The notes beneath the pieces were generated by a model that saw only the letters and a list, made by a program, of their open reading frames with translations, had not been told where the DNA came from and made no database searches. Made by a program: the position numbers and the translations under genes. From the NCBI GenBank assembly GCA_002493325.1, contig DKYL01000047.1, positions 1 through 6,071 on the forward strand: DNA of 6,071 nt, written 5' to 3'. Origin of the DNA: Ruminococcaceae bacterium UBA7101. Lineage in GTDB: Bacteria > Bacillota > Clostridia > Oscillospirales > Acutalibacteraceae. The stretch's first letter is position 1; each line of letters opens with the position of its first letter. Shown here piece by piece: positions 5,597-6,071 of the stretch.

Positions 5597-6071
5597 AAAG
5601 TTGACTTAAATCATATGGTGTTTTCTGATATACAAAATAGTTAAGCCAGTTGGAGAATATAATGCTCGCACTGCTTTTCCAGCTCATATTCGGAACAAGA
5701 TTTTCATCATCATTCGGGAAATAATTGTAAGGCTTTTCAATATCAAGTCCTTTGTTTTTATCTCTGAAATATTCCTTTGCAAGTGTATCACGGTCATATT
5801 CGCTGTGACCTGTAACAAAAAACTGTCTGCAGTCCATATCAGACACTATATGCACACCTGCAATTTCACTGTATGAAATAATCTGCAACTGCTTAACCTG
5901 TGCAATATCCTGCCTGTCCACAGTTGTGTGTCTTGAATGGGGGACATAGTATTCATCGTCAAGCCCTCTCATCAGAGGATGCGTAACATCAAGTGATTTA
6001 TGAGGGAATATGCCAAACATCTTTTTGTCAAGGGGCTTTTTATGAATACCATAATGATAATACAGTCCTGC
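5595..6071 (-). CDS. metA: Homoserine O-acyltransferase MetA (C-terminal part, cut by window edge)
   Basis: MetA transfers an acetyl or succinyl group to homoserine in methionine biosynthesis. The 158 residues seen are about the C-terminal half of a protein usually near 300 residues. The reading frame is open to the right edge and begins AGLYYHYGIHKKPLDKKMFG, the segment just after the catalytic cysteine of the family, which therefore lies only a few codons outside the window. Also visible are LMRGLDDEYYVPHSRHT, the catalytic pair H and E in FVTGHSEYD (His codon complement of 5805-5807, Glu of 5799-5801), NYFPNDDE, and the terminal FSNWLNYFVYQKTPYDL. The acyl-donor-determining residue is upstream, so acetyl versus succinyl cannot be decided; acetyl is commoner in Gram-positive bacteria. 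The internal ATG at 6018-6020 is not the start, because homology continues through it. The promoter is outside the window. A small membrane protein gene follows 10 bases downstream. Confidence 0.95.
   Translation of the reverse strand, partial: AGLYYHYGIHKKPLDKKMFGIFPHKSLDVTHPLMRGLDDEYYVPHSRHTTVDRQDIAQVKQLQIISYSEIAGVHIVSDMDCRQFFVTGHSEYDRDTLAKEYFRDKNKGLDIEKPYNYFPNDDENLVPNMSWKSSASIIFSNWLNYFVYQKTPYDLSQL

Noticed and set aside
5595..6020. A complete 141-residue gene starting at the ATG at 6018-6020
   Set aside because: The frame stays open to the window edge, and the 17 upstream codons (beginning AGLYYHYGI) match MetA, so the ATG is an internal methionine.
1..6071. CRISPR array, tRNA/rRNA genes, transposase or phage genes
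   Set aside because: No regularly spaced repeats, tRNA-like cloverleaf with conserved T-loop, rRNA signature or mobile-element protein was seen on either strand.

Overview
The window reads as chromosomal DNA from a spore-forming (or ancestrally spore-forming) low-to-moderate-GC member of the Clostridia. An Oscillospiraceae/Ruminococcaceae-type gut anaerobe fits best. This is inferred from three things: strong AAGGAG-type ribosome binding sites, the complete SpoIIAA-SpoIIAB-SigF module, and a sigma-F with a short N-terminus of a kind I recall from that group. No database search was possible, so the taxonomy is an inference.

Layout: (1) positions 1-66 hold two small palindromes and a good ribosome binding site. 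(2) 67-2697 is valS, valyl-tRNA synthetase. The stop codon of valS is directly followed by the ATG of folC (2698-3798), an unusually short dihydrofolate/folylpolyglutamate synthase, so the two look like one operon. (3) A strong stem-loop with a T-tract (3822-3865) ends that operon and runs straight into the ribosome binding site of the next gene. (4) 3881-5284 is the spoIIA operon, spoIIAA-spoIIAB-sigF. Its genes overlap by 14 and 7 bases, which suggests translational coupling. (5) A symmetrical stem-loop at 5287-5317 can terminate transcription from both sides. (6) On the minus strand, the 3' part of metA (homoserine O-acyltransferase) enters from the right edge. A 92-residue two-span membrane protein follows 10 bases after it and ends inside the shared terminator.

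How the genes work together: valS and folC are housekeeping functions (tRNA charging and folate polyglutamylation) with no direct link to sporulation apart from position. SpoIIAA, SpoIIAB and sigma-F form the partner-switching circuit that gives forespore-specific transcription. SpoIIAB holds sigma-F inactive and phosphorylates SpoIIAA, and dephosphorylated SpoIIAA releases sigma-F. The catalytic and contact residues of this circuit are all visible. The metA unit points the other way and concerns methionine biosynthesis. The small membrane protein has no assigned function.

No mobile gene, CRISPR array, rRNA or tRNA is visible, and no stretch over 300 bases lacks a gene. Nothing here amounts to a clearly new biological system. 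The points most worth a second look are the compact FolC, the spoIIA operon with no room for its own promoter after the upstream terminator, the short sigma-F, the unassigned membrane protein coupled to metA, and the palindromes before valS.
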